A DNA stretch of 34,341 bases, taken from contig JAAUUG010000003.1 of assembly GCA_012031195.1 (NCBI GenBank), forward strand, positions 1 to 34,341, in the 5' to 3' direction. This document shows, piece by piece, positions 18,198 to 27,707 of this stretch. Position 1 is the stretch's first letter; the number at the start of each line of letters is the position of its first letter. A program made the position numbers and the translations under genes. The notes under the pieces are model-generated. The model was not told where the DNA came from. It made no database searches and saw only the letters and a list, made by a program, of their open reading frames with translations. The DNA comes from Oscillatoriales cyanobacterium SM2_1_8. GTDB lineage: Bacteria > Cyanobacteriota > Cyanobacteriia > Pseudanabaenales > Pseudanabaenaceae.

Positions 18198-18535
18198 GTA
18201 TACCTGTAGTCTTGAGGTTTTTATTTGAGATACGGCTTGGAAGTCACACAAAAGATTCAGTAAACTCACTGAACTTATGAAAGCCAAGGAGTAAGAGACG
18301 AAAGGAGGACAATCAGGGATTACGCAGCAGATCGACGATGTAACACCCTGTCTTTTAGCAATCTAGAATGCAGCCTGATAGACCCGTAGAGAAAACATAG
18401 CATCCCTAGGCAAGAGCGTCAATCACAGCAAGAGGCGGGTGGGGGCACGATCGCCTGACTGGATTCCTCTGAGCGTGTCTGGCGCGAGCAAGCGGGAAAG
18501 CATGTGCTAGGGTGAAAAAACGCACACCCTTGCCT

Positions 18536-19254
18536 ATGCTATTGGAATTGCTGACCTGGCCGGAGGTGGAAACCTACCTGCAAACCCAGGATGCCATCGT
18601 GTTGCCCATCGGCTCTACCGAGCAGCACGGCCCCACCGGCATCATTGGTACCGATTTTGTCTGCGCCGGGGCGATCGCCCGGGGGCTGCACGAGACCCTC
18701 GATGCGTTGGTGGGGCCAACCATCCCCTTCGGCATGGCGGAACACCACACCGGGTTTCCGGGCACCATCAGCCTTAAACCGGCTACCCTGACCCACGTGG
18801 TGCAAGATTGCGTGGGCTCTTTGGCTAAGCAAGGCTTCCGCAAATTCTTTTTCATCAACGGTCACGGCGGCAACATCGCGGTATTGCGCACCGCCTTCAC
18901 CGAAGTTTACCAGGAATGGCCCCAAACCCAGTGCCGCTTGGCCAATTGGTGGACCAACGGCGACACCTATCAATTCGTCAAAGAGCACTACGGCGACAAA
19001 GAAGGCTCCCACGCCACCCCCAGCGAAATCGCCCTCACCATGCACGTCACGGGGCGGGTGGTGCGCTTGCCGTTGGGGCCGGCTCCCGCCGACAGCGGCA
19101 TTTTTAGCCCCGAGGACTTTCGGCAACGTTACCCCGATGGCCGCATGGGTTCCGATCCGACCGTGGCCACCCCAGAAGATGGCGAACGGCTCTACCATTG
19201 GCGGTGGCCGCCCTGGGCCGGCAATACCTGGAATTTGCGCGCGCGACCGAATAA
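18536..19254 (+). CDS. Creatininase-family amidohydrolase, C-terminus altered by a frameshift at about 19198
   Basis: PIGSTEQHGPTGIIGTDFV, FGMAEHHTGFPGTISLKPATL, FFINGHGGN. Adding one T at CATTGG (19197-19202) gives ERLYHLAVAALGRQYLEFARATE*. Confidence 0.88.
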
Positions 19255-19318
19255 GTTAATATACGTTAACAATTCTTTTTAGCCACGACGTTATTCACGA
19301 CAGGTTTAACCAACAACT

Positions 19319-20272
19319 ATGAGCTTACTGGTGGTAGGGGCAACGGGCACATTGGGTCGCCAAGTGGTGCGGCGGGCCTTGGATGAGGGGCTGCCAGTAC
19401 GCTGCCTAGTGCGGAATTTTCAGAAGGCGGGATTTTTGCGGGAATGGGGGGCAGAATTGGTGCGGGGGGATTTGACCAAGCCCGCGACCCTTGCGCCGGC
19501 CTTAGAGGACATCACACAGATTGTGGATGCGGCTACCACCCGGGCCAACGATGCGCAGCGGATTCGGCAGGTGGATTGGTTTGGCAAGGTGGCGCTGATT
19601 CAGGCGGCGGAGCGCCATGGCATTCAAAAGTTTCTGTTTTTCTCGATTTTGGCGGCGGAGCATTTCCCCCAGGTACCCTTGATGGAGATCAAGCACTGTA
19701 CGGAAAAGTTTTTGCACCAAACCGCTTTGGATTTCACGATTTTGCGGCCGGCGGGGTTCATGCAGGGGTTGATTGGGCAATATGCCATCCCCATTTTGGA
19801 GGGGCAAAGCATTTGGTTGACGGGGGAAGGATGCCCGTTGGCCTACGCCAACACCCAAGACATCGCCCGGTTTGCGGTGAAAGCATTGACCTTGCCGGCG
19901 GCGGCCCGTCAGACCTATGCGATCGCCGGGCCCCGGGCCTACTCCCCCAGCGAGATTGTGCGGCAATGCGAGCGGTTTTCCGGGAAGACGGCGCGGACGG
20001 CCAACATGCCGTTGGGGTTGTTCCGGTTTGTGCGCAAGTTGGCGTTGGCTTTTGAGTGGGGCTATGGGGTATCGGAGCGGATGGCCTTTGTGGAGGTGTT
20101 GGCGGGCGATCGCCCTTTGACGGAAGACATGGCGGAAACCTGCCGGGTGTTTGGCATCGATCCAGACTCTTTGACCACCCTGGAATCCTTTTTGCAAGAA
20201 TACTACGGGTTCATTCTGCGGCGGCTGAAGGAATTGAATTACAAAGAGCCGAAAATCAAAACGCCCTTTTAA
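19319..20272 (+). CDS. ycf39: Ycf39-like NAD(P)-binding atypical SDR (PSII assembly factor family)
   Basis: MSLLVVGATGTLGRQVVRRALDEGLPVRCLVRNFQKAGFLREWGAELVRGDLTKP...FLFFSILAAEHFPQVPLMEIKHCTEKFL... Confidence 0.92.
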   Translation: MSLLVVGATGTLGRQVVRRALDEGLPVRCLVRNFQKAGFLREWGAELVRGDLTKPATLAPALEDITQIVDAATTRANDAQRIRQVDWFGKVALIQAAERHGIQKFLFFSILAAEHFPQVPLMEIKHCTEKFLHQTALDFTILRPAGFMQGLIGQYAIPILEGQSIWLTGEGCPLAYANTQDIARFAVKALTLPAAARQTYAIAGPRAYSPSEIVRQCERFSGKTARTANMPLGLFRFVRKLALAFEWGYGVSERMAFVEVLAGDRPLTEDMAETCRVFGIDPDSLTTLESFLQEYYGFILRRLKELNYKEPKIKTPF

Positions 20273-20282
20273 GGTTTGTCCT

Positions 20283-21261
20283 ATGGTTGCTTTGCCTACT
20301 CGCCCCCTGGGCACCTCCGGTATTGATGCCACCACGGTGATCTTTGGGACGTGGCAGGCCGGGAAGCGGGGTTGGGACAACATCGACGATGCCGAATCCA
20401 TCGCCGCGATGCGGGCGGCGTTGGCGGCCGGGGTAACCACTTTTGATACGGCGGAAATTTACGGGGACGGTTACAGCGAGCGGATGGTGGGCCAGGCCCT
20501 CGCGGGCGATCGCGATCGGGTGCAATTGCTCACGAAAGTGTTTCCGAACCACTTGGGGCGCGCCGAGGTGTTGGCGGCCTGCGATCGCTCTTTGCGCAAC
20601 CTGCAAACCGAAGTTATTGACTTGTATCAAATTCACTGGCCGGCGGGGAGTTTTGGCACCGATCTCGTTCCCATTGGCGAGACCATGGCGGCCTTGAACC
20701 TGCTGAAGGAGCAAGGGAAAATCCGGGCGATCGGGGTGTCCAATTTTTCGTTGGCGCAGTTGCAGGAAGCTGAGGCTTACGGGCGCATCGACACGATCCA
20801 GCCCCCCTACTCGTTGTTTTGGCGGCAGGTGGAAAAGGATTTGATTCCTTACTGCGGCGCACGGCAAATTTCGGTGTTGGCCTATTCGCCTTTGGCCCAA
20901 GGGCTGTTGGCGGGTCGGTATCGGGGGGGCGATCGCCCAGCGGCCACCGAGTTTCGGGCCAAGCATCGGTTGTTTGACCCCGTCAACTATGGGCGGGTGC
21001 AGGAAGCTTTGGCGGGGCTGGAACCGATCGCCGACGGACTGGGCATTGCTTTGGGCAATTTGGCGTTGGCGTGGTTGATTGCCCCGGACGGGTCGGGCCC
21101 CAGTCCATGCGATCGTGGGGGCACGCACCCCGGCCCAGGCCACCGAGAACGCCCAAGCGGCGCGGTTGTCGCTGGAGCCCAGCACCCTGGCGGCGATCGA
21201 AACCTGGGGGCGACTCGTCACCGATGCCCTCGACGACAATCCCCTCTCTTGGGACTTGTGA
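20283..21261 (+). pseudogene. Aldo/keto reductase with a frameshift at about 21083
   Basis: FDTAEIYGDGYSERMVGQAL, AIGVSNFSLAQLQEAEAYGRIDTIQPPYSLFWR, SVLAYSPLAQGLLAGRY. The C-terminus continues in another frame as AIVGARTPAQATENAQAARLSLEPSTLAAIETW...LSWDL*. Confidence 0.9.
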
Positions 21262-21267
21262 ACCGCT

Positions 21268-21651
21268 ATGGGAGGTTGGATTTGGGTGGGTGTACTGGTG
21301 GCGATGTTGGGGTGGGGCGGCAGGCCCGCCGCGGCTATGGCCCCCCTGTTGCAGTTTTTTGACGGCGACAATTTTGCCTTGTTGCAGAACGGCATCAAAA
21401 CCAAAATCACGTTGGCGTGTGTGGGCACCCCATCCCTCGAAGCCCCGGGGGGACGGCAAGCGCGGCGGGCTTTGCGGGAAGCCCTGTGGGGCAAATCCTT
21501 GTCGTTGCGGGTGTTGAGCAAAGATGCTTACGGGCGCTTGGTGGCGGAAGTGTTTGCCGATGGAAACGTCAACCGTTCGTTGCTGACCCAGGGTGTGGCA
21601 CACTTGGACGAACCCTATCGCCGGGAGTGCGCGGCGTACCTCTTGCCCTAG
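21268..21651 (+). CDS. Short SNase/thermonuclease-like protein
   Basis: FFDGDNFALLQNGIKTKITLACVGTPSLEAPGGRQARRALREALWGKSLSLRVLSKDAYGRLVAEVFADGNVNRSLLTQGVAHL. Confidence 0.7.
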   Translation: MGGWIWVGVLVAMLGWGGRPAAAMAPLLQFFDGDNFALLQNGIKTKITLACVGTPSLEAPGGRQARRALREALWGKSLSLRVLSKDAYGRLVAEVFADGNVNRSLLTQGVAHLDEPYRRECAAYLLP

Positions 21652-21654
21652 ACC

Positions 21655-22404
21655 ATGCGATCGCAAGCGTTGCTGGATTTTTACTACGATTTGACCGACG
21701 AAACGTTTGTGGTGATTGACTTGGAAACCACAGGCGGCAATTTTGCGTTCGACCGGGCGATCGAGGTGGCGGTGGTGCGGGCCAGTCTGCGGGAGGGCAT
21801 CACCCTCCAACTCAGCGACTTGATCGATCCGGGCATTTCCATTCCGCCCCGCATTCAGCAGTTTACCGGCATCCGGCCGGCGATGTTGGCCCAGGCTCCC
21901 ACCCCCCGCTCGGTGTGGCCCGAGTACGTGTCGGTGCTGCAGTCGGGCATTTTGACGGGCCACAACGTCAGTTTTGATTACACCTTTGTCCGGCGAGAGT
22001 TGGCCCGTTTGGGCATTGCCTTTGTCCGACCCGCCCAAGAACAGTTGTGCACGGTACAGCTCTCACGGTTGCTGTTGGCGGACTTGCCCTCTCGGAGTTT
22101 GCCCAACCTGGTGCGGCATTTCAATTTCCCGATCGCGCGATCGCACCGGGCCGCCGACGATGCCCTTGCCTGCTGGCTGTTGTTGAAAACCCTGTTGGCA
22201 ATGTTGCGGCGCGAGCCCCCCGCCGACCTTTTGGCCAAGTTTGCCCAGCAGTGGATCGATGTCGAAGAAGCTTCCATTATGCTGGCGTGCCCCCCCACCG
22301 AAACCGTAGAGCGGTTGGCGGCGGCCGGCATTGAACCGCGCTTGGTGAAACGCAGCGGCCGGCTGCTGTATCGACGGGGCACCGTAGAGGCGATCGCCCC
22401 CTGA
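21655..22404 (+). CDS. DnaQ-like 3'-5' exonuclease (DEDDh)
   Basis: FVVIDLETTGGNF, ILTGHNVSFDYTFVRRELARLG, RSHRAADDALACWLLL: ExoI-III motifs. Confidence 0.9.
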   Translation: MRSQALLDFYYDLTDETFVVIDLETTGGNFAFDRAIEVAVVRASLREGITLQLSDLIDPGISIPPRIQQFTGIRPAMLAQAPTPRSVWPEYVSVLQSGILTGHNVSFDYTFVRRELARLGIAFVRPAQEQLCTVQLSRLLLADLPSRSLPNLVRHFNFPIARSHRAADDALACWLLLKTLLAMLRREPPADLLAKFAQQWIDVEEASIMLACPPTETVERLAAAGIEPRLVKRSGRLLYRRGTVEAIAP

Positions 22405-22459
22405 CCCTGCCGATGACCCCAAGGCCCGCCGGCAGGGATTGTCCAAAATTCCATACCCC

Positions 22460-22515
22460 TTGACACTTAACCGTCCAGACGGTACAGTTGATTTGTTGTT
22501 GACCGTCCAGACGGT
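22460..22515 (+). promoter_or_regulatory. Promoter with twin TetR-type operators
   Basis: TTGACA (22460-22465), 17-bp spacer, TACAGT (22483-22488). ACCGTC-CA-GACGGT palindrome at 22470-22483 lies in the spacer and recurs identically at 22502-22515. Confidence 0.75.
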
Positions 22516-22620
22516 TTGCAAACATGGGGGCGGTGGAACTCTGGCAATCTGTTGTGCGGCTTTGGGCTGCCGTCTTGGCGCCAAGGGCTGAGGTAGGTCG
22601 TCAAGAGATTTAGGAAAGAG

Positions 22621-23220
22621 ATGACGGAGCGAGCCATGAAGGTAGAGACGAAACAACCCGGCAAACGGGGCGATCGCCCGGAGCAACGCACGAAACCCTG
22701 ATGCAAGCTGCTTACCATGTGGCCTTGCATGCGGGAGCGGAGGCGCTCACGCTCGATGCGGTGGCCAAGGAGGCGGGGGTGAGCAAGGGCGGCTTGCTCT
22801 ACCACTTCCCCAGCAAAGAGGCGCTGCTGGTGGCGATGGTCGAGAATCTCATCGTTCAGTTCGAGCAGATGTTGGCGGAAGAGCTACGGCACGAAGAGCG
22901 GCCCATGGTCAATGGGGGGATGGTTGCGTGCCTACATTCGAGCATCGGATACGTTCGAGCGGGAGTGCGCATCCTTGCAGTCGAGCCTGTTGGTGGCGAT
23001 CGCCAAGGATCGCAATCTGTTGGCCCCGCTGCTGGAAAAGCTGCGGGAGTGGCAGAAGCAGGCCTATGGCTGCGGGGTCGATGCCGTAGTGGTGGCAGTC
23101 ATCTTGCTGACCCTGGATGGACTCACAATGAACGGGCTGTTTGGGTTTGATGCCCTTGAGGAAGGGATGAACGCCCAAGCGATCGCCTATTTGTTGAACC
23201 TAACCCGGACGACGGCGTAG
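22621..23220 (+). pseudogene. TetR/AcrR-family regulator, two frameshifts
   Basis: MQAAYHVALHAGAEALTLDAVAKEAGVSKGGLLYHFPSKEALLVAMVENL (TetR HTH). The C-terminal half continues in the frame of ORF 22912..23220, and the N-terminus MTERAMKVETKQPGKRGDRPEQRTK lies in another frame. Confidence 0.82.
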
Positions 23221-23332
23221 CGGGTTTAACCGACCGTCTATTTGGCGATCGCCTTGGGGGCGGTGGCACGGTTTTGCGTTGCCAAATTTTTCGATGCTTG
23301 CAGTTTTTCAGCAGAGTTTTGGGAGAAAGGGC

Positions 23333-24523
23333 ATGGCAGCGATGTTTCGGAGTCCTTCAGGTTGGCGCAGAGGCGCGGCGGTGGGGCTGGCGTTGGCGGT
23401 GGGTGGAGCTTTGTGGGCGAGCCTCGGCCGCGACAACCGGGCGGCATCGCCTCAAATCGCAGCCGAGGCTGGGGGCGCGGCGATCGTACCGCTGGTTGTG
23501 GCCGCGCTGGGGCGATTGGAACCGGAGGGAGAGGTGATTCGACTTGCGGCTCCGGTGGCATTGGATGGCGATCGCCTGGCTGAGTTGCGGGTACGGGAGG
23601 GCGATCGGGTACGGTCGGGCCAGATCGTGGCCGTGCTCGATTCCCAGGGGCGCCTGGCGCAGGAGGTGCAGCAGGCCAAGGCTCAGGTAGCCATTGCCCG
23701 GGCGCGGTTGGCCCAAATCCAGGCCGGGGCCAAATCCGGAGAGATTGCGGCCCAAAAAGCGGCGATCGCGCGGTTAAACGCGGAGTTGGGTCGCGGCATT
23801 GCCGTCCAAAACGCCAGCATTTCCCGTTGGGAGTCGGAGGTGCGGATTGCCGAAGCGGAATACGAGCGCTTCCAACGTCTTTCCGGGGAGGGGGTTGTTT
23901 CCCCATCGAGCCTGGACAGCAAGCGGTTGGCGGCCGAAACCGCCCGGGCCCAGTGGCGAGAAGCCGTAGCCAGCCGCGATCGCTTGGCGGAGACCCTGCA
24001 AGCCCAACGGGCCGAAGCCCAAAGCACCCTCGAGCGCATTGCCGAAGGTCCGGCCGGTGGATAGTGGACGGCCCAAATGCGGGAGGTGGAAAGCGCCATG
24101 GCGGCCCTGCAGCGGGCCGAGGTTGGTTTGGCCCAAGCCTACATTCGCGCCCCGAAGGCCGGACAAGTGCTGGCCGTACCCACCCGGGTGGGGGAAAAGA
24201 TCGGCGACAACGGCATCGTCGAACTCGGAGCCACCGATCGCATGGTGGCGGTGTTGGAGGTTTATCAAACGGATGTGGGGCGTGTACGCGTCGGTCAACC
24301 GGCCACAGTCGTTGGGCAAGCCTTTGCCGGGGAAGTGCGGGGGGTGGTCTCGGAGGTGGGTTTGCAGGTGCGATCGCAGGAGGTGGCCAGCAACGAGCCT
24401 GGCGAAAACCTGGATCGCCGCGTTGTGAGGGTGAAAGTGCGTCTCGATGCCGATGGCAGCCGCCGGGTGGCCGCCCTCACCAACCTCCAAATTCAGGGCC
24501 GGATTGCCGTCTCTGGGACGTAG
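23333..24523 (+). pseudogene. devB: DevB-like / HlyD membrane fusion protein with in-frame TAG at 24062-24064
   Basis: LVVAALGRLEPEGEVIRLAAPVALDGDRLAELRVREGDRVRSGQIVAVLDS...; after the stop, AQMREVESAMAALQRAEVGLAQAYIRAPKAGQVLAVPTRVGEKIGDNGIVELG continues in the same frame. Confidence 0.85.
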
Positions 24524-24605
24524 CCAGAACGGGCGGGCGGTTCTCAGACCGTCCAGCCAGCGAAGACTTTTGCGTAAACCCACATTTTTGAGGAGAGAAG
24601 TCGCG

Positions 24606-25232
24606 ATGCAGATTTCGAGCGTTGGCATCATACCGTTGCCGTTGCCCCAACGGCCAGCGGCGGCGCAGTTAATGGCAGAAACCTTTTATGACGACCCGCT
24701 GGCAGGGTACCTCGTACCCGACACAACCCGCCGATTGCCGGCATTGCAGGAGTTGTGGCAGCACGTCATCGAAAACGATGCCGGTTTTGAAGAGATTTAC
24801 ACCACGGGCGATCGCCTGGAGGGGGTGGCGGTTTGGGTGCCACCGGGGATGCCGACGGGTTCTTTTGTCGGCACGATCGCTTTGGCGGTGAAGTTGTGTT
24901 TACGGACAGGTTGGGGGAACACGTACCGCTTTGCTACCACCTTTTCGCAGATCGAAGCCTGGCGGGAAAGGGACTGTCCCGCTCCCCATTGGTATTTGGA
25001 TGGTTTGGCCGTATCGCCCCAGTCGCAAGGTCGTGGGATTGGCAGCGCATTGCTGTGGCCCATTTTGGCGCGGGCCGATCGCGACGGTCGTTCGTGCTAC
25101 CTCTTTACATCTACCGATCGCGCCGTGCGCTTTTACCAGCGCCAGGGATTTGAGGTGTGCCAAGAGGTGCGAATTGGGGACGATGCACCCCGCCTGTGGA
25201 CGATGCGGCGATCGCCCCAGGAGGAGCCATGA
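24606..25232 (+). CDS. GNAT-family N-acetyltransferase
   Basis: WYLDGLAVSPQSQGRGIGSALLWPILARADRDGRSCYLFTSTDRAVRFYQRQGFEV: GNAT acetyl-CoA motif. Confidence 0.9.
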   Translation: MQISSVGIIPLPLPQRPAAAQLMAETFYDDPLAGYLVPDTTRRLPALQELWQHVIENDAGFEEIYTTGDRLEGVAVWVPPGMPTGSFVGTIALAVKLCLRTGWGNTYRFATTFSQIEAWRERDCPAPHWYLDGLAVSPQSQGRGIGSALLWPILARADRDGRSCYLFTSTDRAVRFYQRQGFEVCQEVRIGDDAPRLWTMRRSPQEEP

Positions 25233-25320
25233 ACGTGCCGCCGTTGGCCTTGGTTGTGGGACATAGGTTGACCGGAGTGCTTCTGGCTGCCATCGCCGAT
25301 CTGGAGTACTACGCAGCCTA

Positions 25321-25358
25321 CGACCCCGACGTTATCAATCGACCCCGACGTTATCAAT
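25321..25358. repeat. Perfect 19-bp tandem duplication
   Basis: CGACCCCGACGTTATCAAT x2. Confidence 0.95.
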
Positions 25359-25489
25359 TGTGCGATCGCCCTGGCACTCTTCAAACCCTTGGAGTGGCTG
25401 GCCGGGGCGGCGATCGAACGGGGGATGTCCCGCCAACCCTGACACTCCCTTTGCTCCTTATCTTTAGTCCGCCCTTGGTTTTGGGGTGG

Positions 25490-25523
25490 CCCTCACCCCA
25501 GGCCTCTCCCAACGTGGGAGAGG
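25490..25523. repeat. CCCTCACCCC-type intergenic repeat with hairpin CCTCTCCCA-ACG-TGGGAGAGG
   Basis: 9-bp perfect inverted repeat at 25503-25523. The core resembles the interiors of the family A repeats. Confidence 0.7.
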
Positions 25524-25754
25524 GAGCCAAAAAACCTCATGGTTCCCCTTCGTCCTACTTGGGAGAAGGGGTCAGGGGATGAGGGAAAACAAGAAACCTA
25601 GACTGGGCAAAACTTTCAGCCAAATCTTCGTCGAATTCACGCCTTGAAGGCTTGCCACCGATCTGCTGACCCTCTCTGAAATCAGGCGAGGGAAGAAAAC
25701 CCCATAGCCAACCCCATCTGTCCCTTGTCTACCCTATCGCGAGGATACATTTAG

Positions 25755-26924
25755 ATGCTACGCCGCTGGCTGCGAAAAACCCCCCTTGCGTGGCTGCAAT
25801 TGACCCGCAACAAAGCCCGCTTTCTCGCCGCCCTTGCGGGCATTGCGTTTGCCGATGTGCTGATGTTTGTGCAGATGGGATTTGAAGGTGCGCTGTACGA
25901 TTCGGCCATGAAACCCTACCGCGAAATGGTTGCGGCCGATCTGGCGATCGCCAGTCCTCAGTTTCAAACGCTGTTTGCCACCCGTAGCTTTCAACGGAAG
26001 CGGCTTTACCAAACCCTGGCCATTTCGGGCGTGCAGTCCGTCACACCGTTGTACGTGGCTTCGGGCCAATGGCGCAACCCCGAAACGCGCCAAAACCGCA
26101 CCATTCTTGTCTGGGGCATCGATCCGGGGGACCCGGGCGTAAAGTTGCCCGATTTGCGCCAGCAGGCCCGCCAACTCCAACAACTCGATCGTGTGCTGTT
26201 CGACCGAGCCGGGCGACCGGAGTACGGCGACATTGCCACCGCCTTCGCCCAAAACGGAGAACTGGAGGCCCAACTCAACGACAAGCTCGTGCGGGTCAGC
26301 GGTCTATTTGCCGTGGGTTCTTCCTTTGCGGCCGATGGCAACGTCATTGCCAGCGATTCCACCTTTTTGCGACTGTTTCCAAATCGCGCCGCCGATCGCA
26401 TCGAACTGGGACTGATTCGCCTGACACCGGGGGCCGACCCGCAACAGGTCAAAGCCACGATCGCCGCAGCGCTGCCCGACGATGTGCAGGTACTCACCAC
26501 CGAAGAGTGGGCGGGGGTAGAGCGTCGCTATTGGGAAACGGGCACGGGGATCGGGTTTATTTTCGGACTGGGGGTGGTGGTGGGTTTTATCGTTGGCATT
26601 GTCATCGTTTACCAAATCCTCTACTCCGATGTCTCCGACCACCTGCCGGAGTACGCCACCCTCAAGGCCATGGGCTATGCCGATCGCTACCTGTTGGTCG
26701 TGCTGTTTCAAGAAGCGCTGCTGCTGGCCTGTTTGGGGTTTATCCCCAGCTTCTTGTTCGCCAGCGGCCTCTACCAACTGGCCTACGCCGCCACCATGCT
26801 CCCCATTCGCATGACCGTAGAGCGGGCGTTGACGGTGTTTGCCCTGACCCTGGTGATGTGTACGGCTTCGGGGGCGATCGCCCTCCGCAAGCTGCAAACC
26901 GCCGACCCTGCCGATATTTTTTGA
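25755..26924 (+). CDS. devC: DevC-like ABC exporter permease
   Basis: PLAWLQLTRNKARFLAALAGIAFADVLMFVQMGFEGALYDSAM; QILYSDVSDHLPEYATLKAMGYADRYLLVVLFQEALLLACLGFIPS. Confidence 0.93.
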   Translation: MLRRWLRKTPLAWLQLTRNKARFLAALAGIAFADVLMFVQMGFEGALYDSAMKPYREMVAADLAIASPQFQTLFATRSFQRKRLYQTLAISGVQSVTPLYVASGQWRNPETRQNRTILVWGIDPGDPGVKLPDLRQQARQLQQLDRVLFDRAGRPEYGDIATAFAQNGELEAQLNDKLVRVSGLFAVGSSFAADGNVIASDSTFLRLFPNRAADRIELGLIRLTPGADPQQVKATIAAALPDDVQVLTTEEWAGVERRYWETGTGIGFIFGLGVVVGFIVGIVIVYQILYSDVSDHLPEYATLKAMGYADRYLLVVLFQEALLLACLGFIPSFLFASGLYQLAYAATMLPIRMTVERALTVFALTLVMCTASGAIALRKLQTADPADIF

Positions 26925-26939
26925 GAGGAGAAAGGATTT

Positions 26940-27650
26940 ATGCTCGCTGCCGATCCGGAACAGGCGATCGCCGCGCCACCTGCCATTGCGGCCCGTCAAC
27001 TCAACCACTACTTTGGAACGGGCAACCTGCGCAAGCAAGCCCTGTTTGACATCAACCTCGCCATTGTCCCCGGGGAAATCGTCATTATGACCGGGCCTTC
27101 GGGATCGGGCAAAACCACACTGCTGACGCTGATGGGCGGCCTGCGATCGGCCCAGGAAGGAAGCCTGCAAGTATTGGGGCAAGAAGTTTGTGGCGCAAGC
27201 AAAGCCGACCTCATCGCCCTGCGGCGCCACATCGGCTACATCTTTCAGGCCCACAACCTGATGGGCTTTCTCACCGCCAAGCAAAACGTCCGGATGGCCT
27301 TAGAACTGTGCGACGACGGTCGCATCGATCTGGATGGTGCGGCGATCGCCCTGCTCGAAGCTGTGGGGTTGGGGCATCGCCTCGATTACTATCCCGACAG
27401 CCTTTCCGGGGGCCAAAAGCAACGGGTGGCGATCGCCCGGGCTTTGGTCAACCGTCCTCAGATCGTGCTAGCGGACGAACCCACCGCCGCCCTCGACAAG
27501 CAATCTGGGCGGGAGGTGGTGGAACTCATGCGAGCTTTGGCCAAAGAGAACGGCTGCACGATTTTGCTGATTACCCACGACAACCGCATCCTCAACATTG
27601 CCGATCGCATTGTCTACATGGAAGATGGCCGCCTTGTCTCCCCAACCTAA
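26940..27650 (+). CDS. devA: DevA-like ABC exporter ATPase
   Basis: GPSGSGKTTLLTLMGGLR (Walker A), LSGGQKQRVAIARALVNRPQIVLADEPTAALD (signature/Walker B). Confidence 0.95.
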   Translation: MLAADPEQAIAAPPAIAARQLNHYFGTGNLRKQALFDINLAIVPGEIVIMTGPSGSGKTTLLTLMGGLRSAQEGSLQVLGQEVCGASKADLIALRRHIGYIFQAHNLMGFLTAKQNVRMALELCDDGRIDLDGAAIALLEAVGLGHRLDYYPDSLSGGQKQRVAIARALVNRPQIVLADEPTAALDKQSGREVVELMRALAKENGCTILLITHDNRILNIADRIVYMEDGRLVSPT

Positions 27651-27707
27651 CGCCTGTCGTTAGCGAAAGACTCTTGGGGCCGGGCTTCTTCGGTTTCTCT
27701 CATCCCC

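Noticed and set aside
20256-21521. 421-aa minus-strand ORF opposite the aldo/keto reductase
   Set aside because: Antisense to a well-supported enzyme gene; composition typical of a shadow ORF.
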